This document shows positions 1 through 10,394 of a stretch of 64,000 nt of DNA, piece by piece. The translations under genes were made by a program, and so were the position numbers. Within the stretch, counting starts at the first letter, position 1; each line of letters starts with the position of its first letter. Location of the stretch: the NCBI RefSeq assembly GCF_032854445.1, contig NC_088306.1, positions 23,843,764 to 23,907,763 of the forward strand. Reading direction: 5' to 3'. The notes beneath the pieces are model-generated. The model was not told the DNA's origin. It saw only the letters and a list, made by a program, of their open reading frames with translations, and ran no database searches. This DNA comes from Liolophura sinensis. Lineage: Eukaryota > Mollusca > Polyplacophora > Chitonida > Chitonidae.

Positions 1-59
1 TTAAAACCATCTCAACTTCAGGATATCCTCACACGTGTAGATTATTCGTCCTCTTCCTT

Positions 60-400
60 ACTAGTGCCACCCAAAAATGTCAGACAGATCTTACGGGAGA
101 AGAAAATATCAGATTAGTGCCAAAATCATATGAAAGAGCGTCAAAACTTAATTGCAAAGTTGACCTTTACTAATTTTTGTTTCGATATTTGTTTTTCAGG
201 AGAAAAGGGTATTTGAAAATCTTTCTGTTTGGTGTGTATTTGGGACCACATTTTGGTATTTATTGTCGTTGCATAATAATGTTCTAAATAAGGATAAGAT
301 AAATGTCTAATAAATTATTCTGAATTTAAATTTGTTGTTTATATCCAAACATATGCATTTAATCCGCATTATGATAATATTTAACAATATATTGTAATAA
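60..400 (+). repeat. Module G, copy 1 (diverged segmental duplicate)
   Basis: Non-coding block matching 6000-6330 in the same orientation. Shared anchors, in the same order, include 'agagcgtcaaaactt', 'tttttcaggagaaaa', 'ggaccacattttggtattt', 'cgttgcataataatgttct' and 'ttgttgtttatatccaaac'. The spacing between copies is about 5.9 kb. No open frame is conserved between the two copies, so I read it as duplicated non-coding DNA. The first 60 bases of the window show nothing recognisable. Confidence 0.8.
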
Positions 401-504
401 TACGTTTTGTCATGACTTTAAATCGGACATTATTTCTTGGGAACTATAGCTGCTGTGGCACCTCATGTATGGCTCTCCTTCTTACCACAGGCAGCATTCT
501 CGTT

Positions 505-2865
505 AACACTAATCATCTTTATGTCACCATAAGCCCCTTCGTTTGATGTATTTACTATTGCCTGCTGTTTTTCATATGCTATTACGTTTGTCCCCATGAG
601 GCCCCTCGTTGGATGTGTCTTAATATTGCGTGCTCTTTATCTTGGGCTATTATGTCAAGACAAGGCCTCTCGTTTAATCTATCTTACTATTGCGTGCTGT
701 TTATCATAGGCTGTTAGGTATATCACCGTAAGGCCCCTCGTGTGATGTGTCTTACTATTGCCTGCTGTTTATCATAGTCTATTAGGTACATCACCATAGG
801 GCCCCTCGTTTAATGTGTCTTACTGTTGTCTGCTGTTTATCATAGGCTATTACGTATATCACCCTAAGTCCCCTAAGTTTGATGTATTTTACAATTGCGT
901 GCTGTTTATCATAGGCTAGTACGTATGTCACCTAATGGCCCCTTCGTTTGATGTGTCTTTCTATTGCGTGCTGTTTCTGATAGGCTAGTACGTATGTCAC
1001 GAGAAGACCTCTCTTTTGATGTGTCTAACTAGTGCGTGCCGTTTATCAGAGCCTATTAAGTATATCACCATAAAGCCCCTCGTGTGATGTGTCCTACTAT
1101 TGCCTGCTGTTTATCATAGGCTAATACGTATGTCACGAGAAGACCTCTCTTTTGATGTGTCTAACTAGTGCGTGCTGTTTATCAGAGTCTATTAAGTATA
1201 TCACCATAAGGCCCCTCGTTTAATGTGTTTTACTATTGTATCATAAGCTATTACCACTGCGTGCTGTTTATGTTAGGCTATTACGTATGTCACCATAAGG
1301 CCTCTTGTTTGATGTGTCTTAGTACTGCGTGCTATTTGTCATAGGCTGTTAGGTATATCACCATAAAGCCCCACGTGTGATGTGTCTTACTATTGCCTGC
1401 TGTTTATCATAGGCTAATACGTATGTCAAGACAAGGCCCCTCGTTTAATGTAACTTTCTATTGCGTGCTGTTTATCATAGGCTGTTACGTATATCACCAT
1501 AAGGCCCCTCGTTTAATGTGTTTTACTATCGTATCATAAGCTATTACCACTGCGTGCTGTTTATGTTAGGCTATTACGTATGTCACCATAAGGCCTCTTG
1601 TTTGATGTGTCTTAGTACTGCGTGCTATTTGTCATAGGCTGTTAGGTATATCACCATAAGGCCCCTGGTTTGATGTGTTATGATAAATAGCTATTGCATG
1701 CTATTTATATTATGTTATTACGTATGTCAAGACTAGGTCCCTCGTTTACCGTGTCTAACTATTGCCTGCTTATAGTTATATAAGCAGGCTCCTTTATCAT
1801 AGGCAAATACGTATGTCAAAACAAGTACCCTTTTTTTTGGTGTGTCTTACTATTGCTTGCTGTTTATCATAGGCTGTTAGGTATGTCACCATAAGGCCCC
1901 TCGTATGATGTGTCTTACTATTGAGTGCTCTTTATCATAGGCTGTTACGTATGTCACCACTAGGCCCCTCGTGTGATGTGTCTTACTATTGCCTGGTGTT
2001 AATCAGATGCTATTACGTCTGTCAAGACAAGGATTTATTTATTTATTTATTTGATTGGTGTTTTACGCCGTACTCAAGAATATTTCACTTATACGACGGC
2101 GGCCAGCATTATGGTGGGTGGAAACCGGGCACAGCCCGGGGGAAACCCACGACCATCCGGAGGTTGCTCACAGACCTTCCCTCTTATGGCCGGAGAGGAA
2201 GCCAGCACGAGCTGGTCTTGAACTCACAGCGACCGCATTGGTGAGAGGTTACGCTGCGCTAGCGCGCTAACCGACTGAGCCACGGAGGCCCCTATCAAGA
2301 CAAGGACCCTCGTTTAATGTATCCTTCTATTGCCTGATGCTTGTTATAAGCTGTTACGTGTGTCAAGACAAGACCACTCGTTTGATGTGTCTTACTATTG
2401 CGTGTTGTTTATCATAGGCAATTACGTATGTCAAGACAGGTCCCCTAGTTTGGTGTGTCTTACAATAGCGTGCTGTTTATCATAGGCTGTTAGGTATGTC
2501 ACCATAAGGCTCCTCGTTTGATTTGTCTTACTATTGCGTGATGTTTATCATAGGCTGTTACGTGTGTCACCATAAGGGCCTTCGACTGATGTGTCTTACT
2601 ACTGCGTGCTGTTTATTATATGCTATTAGGTATCTCACCATGAGGCCCCTCGTTTTATATGTCTTACTATTGAGTGCTATTTATCATAGGCTATTACGTA
2701 TGTCAAGACAAGGCCCCTCGTTTGATGTGTCTTACTATTGCGTGCTGTTTATCATAGGCTGTTACGTATGTCACCATAGGACTCCTCGTTTAATGCGTCT
2801 TACCATTGCGTACTGTTTGTCGTATATTGTTACACATGTCACCATGAAAAAAACAGAATGTGGTT
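505..2865 (+). repeat. 68-bp degenerate satellite array (about 30 units)
   Basis: Head-to-tail units whose landmarks 'tgctgtttat', 'ggctgttacgtatgtcacc' and 'aggcccctcgtttgatgtg' recur every 68 bases (for example 695, 763, 831). About 30 diverged copies are present once the SINE at 2034-2294 is subtracted. Higher-order structure is visible. A two-unit block around 'gagaagacct' repeats at 1001 and 1137 (136 bp apart). A longer block starting 'gtttaatgtgttttactat' repeats at 1218 and 1511 (293 bp apart), nearly identical over about 150 bp. Open frames inside (such as 2523-2873) only echo the repeat and are not genes. Confidence 0.95.
2034..2294 (-). mobile_element. Full-length tRNA-derived SINE (family 1)
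   Basis: Read on the - strand it begins with a tRNA-like head containing 'tggctcagtcggttagcgcg' (box A region) and a box B-like 'gtgagttcaag'. A conserved body follows ('ccataatgctggccgccgtc', 'gtataagtgaaatattcttg', 'agtacggcgtaaaacaccaa'), then a TAAA-repeat tail. Perfect 12-bp target-site duplications 'tcaagacaagga' flank it at 2022-2033 and 2295-2306, inside one 68-bp satellite unit. It is the reference copy for the other family-1 fragments in the window. Open frames crossing it are not genes. It would have depended on a LINE partner for mobility; none is visible here. Confidence 0.95.
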
Positions 2866-2878
2866 TCTTATGACGAGT

Positions 2879-3025
2879 AATTGCAAGATGCGATCGCGAT
2901 AGTCCGAAAAATTACACGATGTTAGAGCGATTGTCAGAACAATAACACGACGGCATTCTGACAGTGAAAAGAATAATAGGATGTTAGTGCGACAGCCTGA
3001 ACAATTACATGTTGGGAGAGTAAAC
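2879..3025 (+). repeat. 31-bp degenerate minisatellite (4.7 units)
   Basis: Units start with 'aattgc', 'aattac', 'aataac', 'aataat' and 'aattac' at 2879, 2910, 2941, 2972 and 3003, an exact 31-base spacing. Each carries a variant of 'gatgttagagcgattgtcag'. The spacing is perfect although the units have diverged strongly. It directly follows the 68-bp satellite. Confidence 0.85.
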
Positions 3026-3359
3026 AAAATCTATTGGTTAGCAATATGGAAATTTTGTCCTGCCTGTAGCAATAACACCTAACCCTGGTTATTGCCAGAA
3101 AGAAAGGGCTATGTGGCTTTTTAAAATAATTAGTAAATTACAATGGAAGCCTATTCAAATATATCAGGTTGATGGGAAGCGAATAATTCACAATGTTTTT
3201 ACTGTTTTCGCTGTTCTATTTGAGAAGGCGAGATAGGCCAATAAGTTATATCAACGTTAATTGCAATTCACTTCACCAGAGCATTTGACAAATCTCATTT
3301 CACGTGACAGCCAAAGCGTCAATGCTGCTAAGATGCCACATAGCTCAGCTCTTAAAGTG
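3026..3359. other. Non-coding stretch, nothing recognised
   Basis: AT-rich sequence between the 31-bp minisatellite and module A. I see no open frame of note, RNA signature or repeat match in it. Confidence 0.5.
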
Positions 3360-3980
3360 TATTATTTTTAAATTGAACTTGACGATGCGTATTTCACGGT
3401 TCTTTGAATCTTGAGAAAGGTGTCAAAATATTGTCTGTGTTGAGAAGAAATTTGTCTTTCTGTCTGCGTTCAGTCACTCAGATCTTATACATCTCTCAAA
3501 CTAGGATGTCTCGTCTTTGAATCTTCAAACAATTTGAAATCGATTTTCACGCCAGGAAAAACCTAAACACAGTCGAGCGATGTGGTAACTTTATAATTGA
3601 CGACATAATTAAAGAATTATTAGTGGGTGGTGAAAAAATCTACATTACGCTGTCTGACTTTGACTGATGGTCACAGTCTAAACAGTAGACACGCTGTTAG
3701 AGAAAGCCTGCTGGAAACTATCCATCAATGACACCGACAGTTACTTCTGGCATTTTGCAGCAATTCCCTAAAGTTCAGGGGATTTCCATTCCGACATTTC
3801 TGTACGTTTTCACTAAAGCCTCCAATTAGTTTTTCTTCTATCATACAAAAGCCAAAAAGTGCAAACTATAAAAGCCATTACTTAATACAGGATTGTTTCT
3901 CAGTCGGGCGTCCTCAAAGGAGATGGTACGCATTAGCGTTCCATTAATGAAGGCTAGAAAATGTGACCAAGTAAACCAAA
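3360..3980 (+). repeat. Module A, copy 1
   Basis: Diverged direct duplicate of 10680-11530. Shared anchors in order are 'cttgacgatgc', 'ggaaatttgtctttyc'-type text, 'gtctgactttgac/atca', 'gctagagaaag', 'ggcattttgcagcaa', 'aaagttcag.gg', 'ccattacttaata' and 'ggctagaaaat'. The 10.7-kb copy has about 230 extra bases in its middle. A third piece in inverted orientation lies at 24480-24645. No conserved reading frame is seen. Confidence 0.75.
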
Positions 3981-4261
3981 GGGCAAAGCATTTCTCAATT
4001 CAAACTTTTATAAATGGATCTGAGAGTCATATGAGCAAAACATAACTGAAAATGCCACATTAGTAACGTACACATGTCTCTGTCGGTGGTAAGCCTATTG
4101 TCAAATGTCTATATCGGTTGCAATCGGTATTGTCAAATGTCTGTGTTGTCTGCCCCAATTGTTAAACATTGAATCTCGATGTCGTTCATGTATGAAGCAA
4201 TATACCATGAGTGTTCTAATAACAATTGGTTTTAGGGGGGATTTGAAGCTCTTTTCGGAAC

Positions 4262-4262
<1 letters not shown>

Positions 4263-4303
<41 letters not shown>

Positions 4304-4370
4304 CGACGACGACGACGACGACGACGATGATGACGACGACGACGACGACGACGACGACGATGATGATGAT
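4263..4370 (+). repeat. (GAT/GAC)n trinucleotide tract
   Basis: Thirty-six uninterrupted triplets, all GAT or GAC, in segregated runs: GAT, then GAC, then a short GAT, GAC, and a final GAT. The long Ser, Asp, Met or Thr homopolymers it encodes in various frames are artefacts. The paralogous site at 7610-7640 has only 'ggaactgatgattggcaac', so the tract grew from two seed triplets after duplication. Confidence 0.97.
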
Positions 4371-4399
4371 AGGGAATGCATAACGTATTGTATAATCTT

Positions 4400-5600
4400 G
4401 GATATCTCTAACAAAACAAGCAGTGGATCAGTGAAATAATCGGTCAATCAAGCAATCGACTAATAAGCAAATTCGTCGATCACCCGCCGAAAATGGATGA
4501 ATTCCAATAACCGTGTCAAGATTTTTTTTACTCTTTTCTTCCTGCTTTTGTTTTGAAAGAGAAATCAAAATAGATCCCCTGACACTTTTTGTGTTACTCT
4601 TTCTTTATAAGTGATAATTCCCCGCTAGCGTGGTCCAACAAGCTAATTCTGATAATACGACAGATAACTGGCAAAGCAATTTTTGGGTAAGTGATAAAAT
4701 CCATTTCGCTTCACGGTTTTCGTTTGTAATCATTCATACCTCTGGCACAGGATTAGGGGCTACAGGGTGAATTTGTCAGTCAAGTGACATTTGATTTAGT
4801 TATTTATTTATTTGATTGGTGTTTAGGCCTACTCAAGAATATTTTCACTTATATAATGCGGCCAGCATTATGGTTGGAAAAAAAAACGGGCAGAGCCTGG
4901 GGGAAACCCACGATCATCCGCAGGTTGCTGCCAGACCTTCCCTGGTACGGACGGAGGGAAAGCAAGCATGATCAAGTGACATTTGTTAAGACATGTTGTT
5001 TCCCTCTGACAGTTGTGAACAAAATATGGCGACGACGTCTGTTCATGCGTTTGAACTCCTGGCTTAGCGATCTGTTTGAGAAAGGGTAGACCGAATTCAT
5101 TGGAGATATACATTTTGGGCAATGCAAAAAAAAAAAAAAAATTTAGCCAGCTATAAAGTAAAACATGAATTGAGCATAGTATTAACATAGATAATGCTTC
5201 AATTTCAACAAGAATAGATCTACTGTTCCTGATTGTGGAAATTGATTTCGGTCGCAGTGGTATTCCATCAAAACATCTTTTCCAAAGGAAAATATGAGAG
5301 AGGGGTAAAGAATTGATGGGTAATCCAATCAGACACGATTATTTCCACATCCCGTCATACGACTGAGTGAATCACAAGATATCCTATATCTAAGGCAGAG
5401 ACGCATTTGACGGAGATCGATGTTATGCCAAGAAGCCGATTAACAAGCGACAAATCTTCTAAGACAGGACCTCGCTATTTGTCATTGATCCTAACTTCCG
5501 CTGCCATATCAAGGTACTGCTGGATACGACTTTCCGCTAGCCATATTGATGAGTTTCCAACCACGTTAAAGTGCCCAAGTCTTTAAATGAACAAAGGTAA
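4400..5600 (+). repeat. Module B, copy 1 (interrupted by a SINE)
   Basis: Non-coding module with recognisable copies at 7440-8130 and 12600-13680 (same sense), 39980-40280 (same sense, partial), and 17280-18420 and 29870-30960 (inverted). Anchors include 'aagctaattctgataatac', 'cgacagataactggcaaa', 'atccatttcgcttcacgg', 'tttgtaatcattcatacctc' and 'gaatttgtcagtcaagtgac'. In the later part they are 'aatccaatcagacac', 'atcacaagatatcctatat' and 'ctaaggcagagacgc'. A truncated SINE splits it at 4794-4971. Confidence 0.8.
4794..4971 (-). mobile_element. 5'-truncated family-1 SINE with 14-bp TSD
   Basis: On the - strand it shows the family-1 body and TAAA tail ('ggcctactcaagaatattt' and 'gccagcattatggttgg' on the + strand), but the tRNA head is missing. 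It is flanked by perfect 14-bp duplications 'tcaagtgacatttg' at 4780-4793 and 4972-4985. The duplicated bases belong to module B ('gtcagtcaagtgac'), so this is a clean insertion of a 5'-truncated copy. Open frames at 4784-5188 cross it and are not genes. Confidence 0.93.
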
Positions 5601-5999
5601 TATACCACAGACAAGCTTTTTTGGGGCATCTTCTGATTTCGCAGATGCGAAAACAATAACTTATGTTTGTGACAAGGTAGAAAAGCGGGAATGTCCTGGA
5701 GTCACCCTTAACCGGATCGTCCTGTAATAAAAATTGAAGATGACCCAAGTGAATTACGTCATTCATTTCTTATAATAGCTGACATGAGCAAAATCATTAC
5801 CGTTTTAACTTTCACTACCTTTAATAGGTATCATCTTGACACATAGATAATACTAGGGTCAAGTCAACTTTTCGTTTTGCTTGACTATTTAGGCTACTAA
5901 AGGTAAATTGAACGGCCGTTTCTTTTTATCAGTAAAACTAAGCATTCATGTGTGACTAAACTAGGAAAAAGTCGCAAATTGTCGCCATGCATCACTGTT
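5601..5999. other. Non-coding stretch, nothing recognised
   Basis: Lies between module B copy 1 and module G copy 2. A 66-codon frame on the - strand (5566-5766) has no recognisable motif and overlaps the module edge. I do not call a gene. Confidence 0.5.
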
Positions 6000-6330
6000 C
6001 ACGGAGCGAACAGTACTATATTTAAAGGAGAAGAAAACATAAAAAATGGTGCCAATATCAGATTAAAGAGCGTCAAAACTTGCTTGCAAATATGACCTTT
6101 AATACTTTTTTTCGATTTTTTTTTTCAGGAGAAAATACTTTTGTATGGTGAGTATTTAGGACCACATTTTGGTATTTGTCGTCGTTGCATAATAATGTTC
6201 TAATAAGGCTGTGATTCATGTCTTATAAATTTGTTTGAATATAAATTTGTTGTTTATATCCAAACATATGCCTTGAATCTGAATTATGATAATATTTATG
6301 GATATATTAAAAATAAAAAAATGATCAAAA
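6000..6330 (+). repeat. Module G, copy 2
   Basis: Direct duplicate of 60-400 with the same anchors in the same order ('agagcgtcaaaactt', 'ggaccacattttggtattt', 'ttgttgtttatatccaaac'). The interval between G1 and G2 holds the 68-bp satellite, A1 and B1. This marks one duplication unit of about 6 kb, part of which is the satellite. Confidence 0.8.
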
Positions 6331-7214
6331 TCCAGGTTGAACACATTTGTCAGCTGAAAAGACCAAATTCCCGAGCACATATAATTATTAAACAGATGTT
6401 ACATCCTCATTTATAACATTATTACGCAAAGACTATATATATCAGAAGATGGTCCCAAATACCCACCATACAAAAATTATTTTCAAGTGAAAATTACTTT
6501 TCAAAACTGAAGATCACATTTACGACTAACTTTCTATGTTTTCTCTACCTTTAAAATTTTTATATGTGAAGTGTTGATTACACTTTTTCACAAAAAACCA
6601 CCTATTTGGCATTGTTTTGTAGTTATTCAGTTATTTTATTAATTTAAGGTTCTTCAGGAAACGGTAGTACCAATGGAGATATTGCCATCGGGTATGTCAG
6701 GAACGGTGACTTTAGGACACAACTCCCTGGAGACAAAAAATACCCAGCTTAGTCGGATGGAATGATTTCCTGTCTCCTTGGGTCCGCTACACAAAGAGAC
6801 CCTAAATACAAGCACAACCGACTGAAGGCCCTAAATTGACATTATAATTGGTTGTAGAAGTAAGTTGTGCCTGTTGTACAACGGAATTGTATAAGGCGAT
6901 TATAAATTTTTGAAGTTGCGATTGTAGACCAAATTTGACTCAAGACATAGGGGTAGCATAGGTTAATGGACAAGGTACCAGCCCATAGCTTTTCTTGCCT
7001 TCAATTTCAAAAGTAAAGACCAATGAAAGGCTATTCTGGACTTCTCCATTTCATAACTTCTGAATGGTTCAGTAGCCTACAACAGTCCCGTCTAGTCTAA
7101 CCCTCGTAACATGACAAATGACACTTAAATTTTAGGCCTATGCTGAATTCAATTCCATCCATCTGACAGGGAGACCACTGCCAGTGTCAATTCTGACAGG
7201 CCAGTTGCACGGTA
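6331..7214. other. Non-coding stretch with a weak module H copy (about 6640-6830)
   Basis: No credible gene. Around 6760 the text 'gatttcctgtctcctt' resembles 'attttcctgtctctctaata' at 9190 and 'atccttgcctccctaata' at 14370. This suggests a weak third copy of module H. The rest shows nothing I recognise. Confidence 0.4.
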
Positions 7215-7257
7215 GTTTTATGTACAGCGTAAAACACTTATCAAATAAATAAATATG
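7215..7257 (+). mobile_element. SINE 3' tail fragment
   Basis: The text 'gtacagcgtaaaacac' followed by a TAAA-repeat tail matches the end of family-1 SINEs. The expected body is absent just upstream, so only the 3' end is supported. Confidence 0.55.
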
Positions 7258-7439
7258 TTTATCAAACGCGCATGCTCCACACTTTAAGTCTTTTTACTTG
7301 CACGAATAAATCACTACTTGTTAGATGTACAAGGTTTGAAATGGTTTGCAGCTGCCATTGTTGGATTTTTATACAATGTAAATAGATATATCATATATTT
7401 TCATTCATTCAATCAGTGGACCGGATGTATATGTTTCAG

Positions 7440-8135
7440 TTTCGAGATGGCCTACATATTTTTTCGACACCCTTATCATCGAGACGCAAATAGTTAGATG
7501 ACAAAACAAGCAATATCAGACTTCCCGTCTTTACAAATTGGTACAGTCTGTGAACAAGTTGTGGTTGTAGAGTAGTAACAATGATTCATTCGGTTATTTT
7601 GCTTACTTCTCTACGGAACTGATGATTGGCAACTGTCCTCGTACTTCAAGGAAACAGTATCTTTTGATATCATCATGTAGTCATGGATAAGCCACATCCA
7701 AACAATCGGTGAATCAAAAAACTAATGAGATAATAGACCAGTAAATAAATTGATTGATTATCCATCGATCGGTGAGTTAGTAGTTGAACATCAGTGACCA
7801 AGTCAAAGACTTTTTTTTTGCTCCCTTTTCCAGCTGCTGTTATATACGAGTCAAACTAGAAAACAGTCATATCGAGGATAATCGCATTAGTTTTGACCCT
7901 TATTTTCGCCCTTTCCTGAGACACGTGTGAGCGTGTGAGTGATCAAACGTATCCCAGTGTAAAGCTTTTAAATTAGCTTAACTCCGTAACACGACAGACA
8001 TCTGTCAAAACAGAACTTGCGCAAGTGATCAAATCCTTTTCGCTTCACAGGTTTCGTTTGTAATCATTCATACCTCTCTTTGAGGTTACGGGGGTAATTC
8101 TGTCAGTCATGTAACTCTTCCTTCAACGGGGGGTT
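7440..8135 (+). repeat. Module B, copy 2 (shortened)
   Basis: Matches 4180-4790 and 12600-13060. Anchors are 'cggaactgatgat', 'acaatcggtgaatca', 'aacacgacagacatctg', 'cttttcgcttcacaggttt' and 'cgtttgtaatcattcatacc'. The (GAT)n site is in its short ancestral-looking state here. The later B segment (the 'ctaaggcagagacg' part) is not found downstream. Confidence 0.72.
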
Positions 8136-9089
8136 TGTAGACATATTGCATTCCGAACGCTATTAGTGGGCAGAGGTCATCGATGGCGTCTTGTCATGTA
8201 GTCTAAATGTCTGGTTTAGAAATTATGTTGGGACCACATGCTTCAAACTGATTAGAGACGTACATTTTGCGACTAGAAACAAGAAAAACAAAACAAAAGC
8301 AGAAATTGATTATTAGCATGGTATGTAGTAACAGTATTGACTGATTATTATTTTTAAGTGTATCATAGATAATGCCCATACAGTCAGACAGATGTACTCA
8401 CTCTTATTGAAGAAATGTGTTGAATTTCTTTGTGGTTTTACATCGAAATGCTTTTTTGCAAGATAATACAATCCTTTGATGAACAGGCTTTTTGAATAAT
8501 TGCCAAAGTAATACATGCCATTGTGCTATCAGAATAGTAGCTATGTCAAAGTCAACAGATTTATTTTGTTTAAAATGAACGAAATAATCTAACACTCATA
8601 GTTGATCTGTAACTTTTCATGGTAAAGTTACTATCAAGTTTTAAACCAACACAGTGAATGGTTAACATTACGACGGAAGGAAAGCAGAGAGAGCCCGATG
8701 AAAAGCCGTTGGGTAGATATTTTATTAAGGATGACCCAAAGCTCGTTAGTATGGTTTTGGCTTTATTATTGAATTCAATTATTTATTGAAGAGTAAACAT
8801 TTTAGAGTCCGTTTTGTGTGACAATCACCACAAATCAACAAAGGAAAAATCATCATTTACAAATGTGTGTATCTAGCTATATATCCGTGATGAAATAAAG
8901 AAAATGTCGCGAAATCCCATGTTTGCGGTCTTCATCTCTTTAAATGTTTTGTCTGTTGTTTTTTCCTGTAATATCCAGCGTACGATGGCATTGTAATAGT
9001 ACCTGAAGTCGATAAGATTGTTCACGTGGTACATGCCATAAGTACAAGTAAATACAATGAATTAACTGTCCTTGGTGGGAAAATAGTCA
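8136..9089. other. Non-coding stretch, nothing recognised
   Basis: AT-rich. Two overlapping - strand frames near 8313-8595 (67 and 63 codons) are low-complexity (rich in Phe, Lys and Asn) and have no motif. No repeat match was found by eye. Confidence 0.5.
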
Positions 9090-9345
9090 ACGTGGACACA
9101 TCTAACAAAACTGCATAAAAATGACCGTGTCTTGAGGATGTTAGGGCCTGGAGAAATAAGAGAGACAATATGGCTATGGCAGGACAATTTTCCTGTCTCT
9201 CTAATAAATCACAGTACAGCCTGTTTATAATATAGTTTTCGTCTCCAGTGGCATGTGTCTGTTATGAAAAGAATGAATATAAGTTAAGAATTGACAAATT
9301 CAAAGATGTCATGATATTTTACCCTCGTAACACTCTCTTGAGACT
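9090..9345 (+). repeat. Module H, copy 2
   Basis: Resembles 14260-14480. Shared text includes 'cctccctaatagatcac' against 'ctctctaataaatcac', and 'agaattgacaaattca' against 'agaagtgacaaattca', followed by 'agatgtcatg'. It precedes module P in the third left-hand unit. No coding signal. Confidence 0.55.
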
Positions 9346-9404
9346 ATTGTTTTTCTTCAAATAATGGACTCCTGCATATTTAATATGGTTGCGAGTGTAG
9401 TTTT

Positions 9405-9610
9405 CATTTATTTATTTTATTTAAATAATTTATTTATTTATTTCTTTATGTACTTATTTCATGGATATTTTACGCCGTACTCAAGAATATTTCACTTATA
9501 CGCCGGCGCCCAGCAGCATAGAGGGAGGACCTTCGACCCACGACCTTCCCATGTACGACTCGAGAGAAAGACAGCATGAGTTGAACTTGAACCCAAAGTG
9601 ACAACATTGG
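9405..9610 (-). mobile_element. Family-1 SINE, internally deleted
   Basis: On the + strand a long TTTA-rich tail is followed by 'ttttacgccgtactcaagaa', 'tatttcacttatacgcc' and the part ending 'catgagttgaacttgaaccc' near the tRNA-like head. The central portion is shortened compared with 2034-2294 and the head is incomplete. A 108-codon frame at 9492-9818 overlaps it and is not credible. Confidence 0.85.
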
Positions 9611-9929
9611 TGTATTTTTCATGTCTGCCTTCGTAAAGGAACGCATTCAGATTCAGAGAACACCGATTCAGTTTTGCATGCCGGACAATCTTACGACGCA
9701 GAAACCAAAAAAATACACAATGACACAATGATTTACTGACAGTCAATATATTACACACCTCAGTGTTATGTATACTGCAAGAAACAAACGTCTGGGTTTG
9801 GATGTCTGTAGATTTCAAAATTCATTGAATCCACCCATTGACTGGTGTAATGCAACAGTCCTTTCAGTGTGCTCCAAACTCAAACCGTCTGGTTTAATCC
9901 TCACGGTGAATATGAGTCTTTAATTATAG

Positions 9930-10300
9930 CTACTATTAATTTGCTAGAATGACCTTTGCCAAGGTCAGTCCCGACTCACTAGTAATGTTTTTGTTTTTGC
10001 TCATCACAAAACTACCTAGTGCATAGAATAATATGAAACCAATAATCATAACATTAGTAATCAAAATAAACATCTAGGCCTGATTGGTTTGCCCGTAAAG
10101 CTTGATTCTGACATGAAGGACATTTATCACGAGTGAAACGTTAATCACTATGTCTTTTAGCTGTGGCAGCCACACCAAAAGTCTGACCATTACGATAAGT
10201 AGATATGGTATATAAACACAGACGACCAACTTTCACTTCAGCAGTTCAGTACTTGTGTTTCCTTGAACAATATATCAGTCAGCTGATTCATCTTACAAAT
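9930..10300 (+). promoter_or_regulatory. Module P copy 1: TATA-type promoter-like region
   Basis: TATATAAA at 10209-10216 sits in a context conserved with two inverted copies: 'gtctgaccattacgataagt' just upstream and 'atatggtatataaacac' over the box. Further upstream, 'aatcataacattagtaatca' and 'atttatcacgag' are also shared. A start would be expected near 10240, in 'tttcacttcagcagttcagt', a pyrimidine-A context fitting an initiator. The conserved text continues into a presumed leader ('caatatatcagtcagctgat'). That this is a working promoter is inference from the TATA geometry and its conservation in three copies. Confidence 0.6.
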
Positions 10301-10394
10301 GTTTTTTTCCCAAGCATTTGAAACCAAGGCTTATTACGCAGAGGTACTCACACAATGCGATTTACAGTGTTATATTGAAACACATGTAGTGTGA
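10299..10394 (+). CDS. Possible short first exon or micro-ORF downstream of promoter P1
   Basis: The first ATG after the P1 TATA box opens a 31-codon frame beginning MFFSQAF and ending at TGA. A possible splice donor, GAG|GTACTC, lies after codon 15, so the true coding part could be a 15-codon first exon. The inverted copy at 33 kb has an ATG at the same aligned place (32877-32875), but it opens only seven codons. The copy at 26 kb has ATC there. The peptide has no recognisable motif and only a weak hydrophobic start. Because the frame is not conserved among copies, coding status is doubtful; I list it because it sits where a first exon should. Confidence 0.15.
   Translation: MFFSQAFETKAYYAEVLTQCDLQCYIETHVV

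Noticed and set aside
4105-4447. Open frames encoding long Ser, Met/Thr or Asp runs
   Set aside because: They are readings of the (GAT/GAC)n tract in different frames, with no flanking coding signal.
4784-5188. 101- and 106-codon frames
   Set aside because: They cross a truncated SINE and its junctions; the + strand frame starts at GTG rather than ATG.
9492-9818. 108-codon - strand frame
   Set aside because: Half of it lies in a SINE and the rest has no motif.
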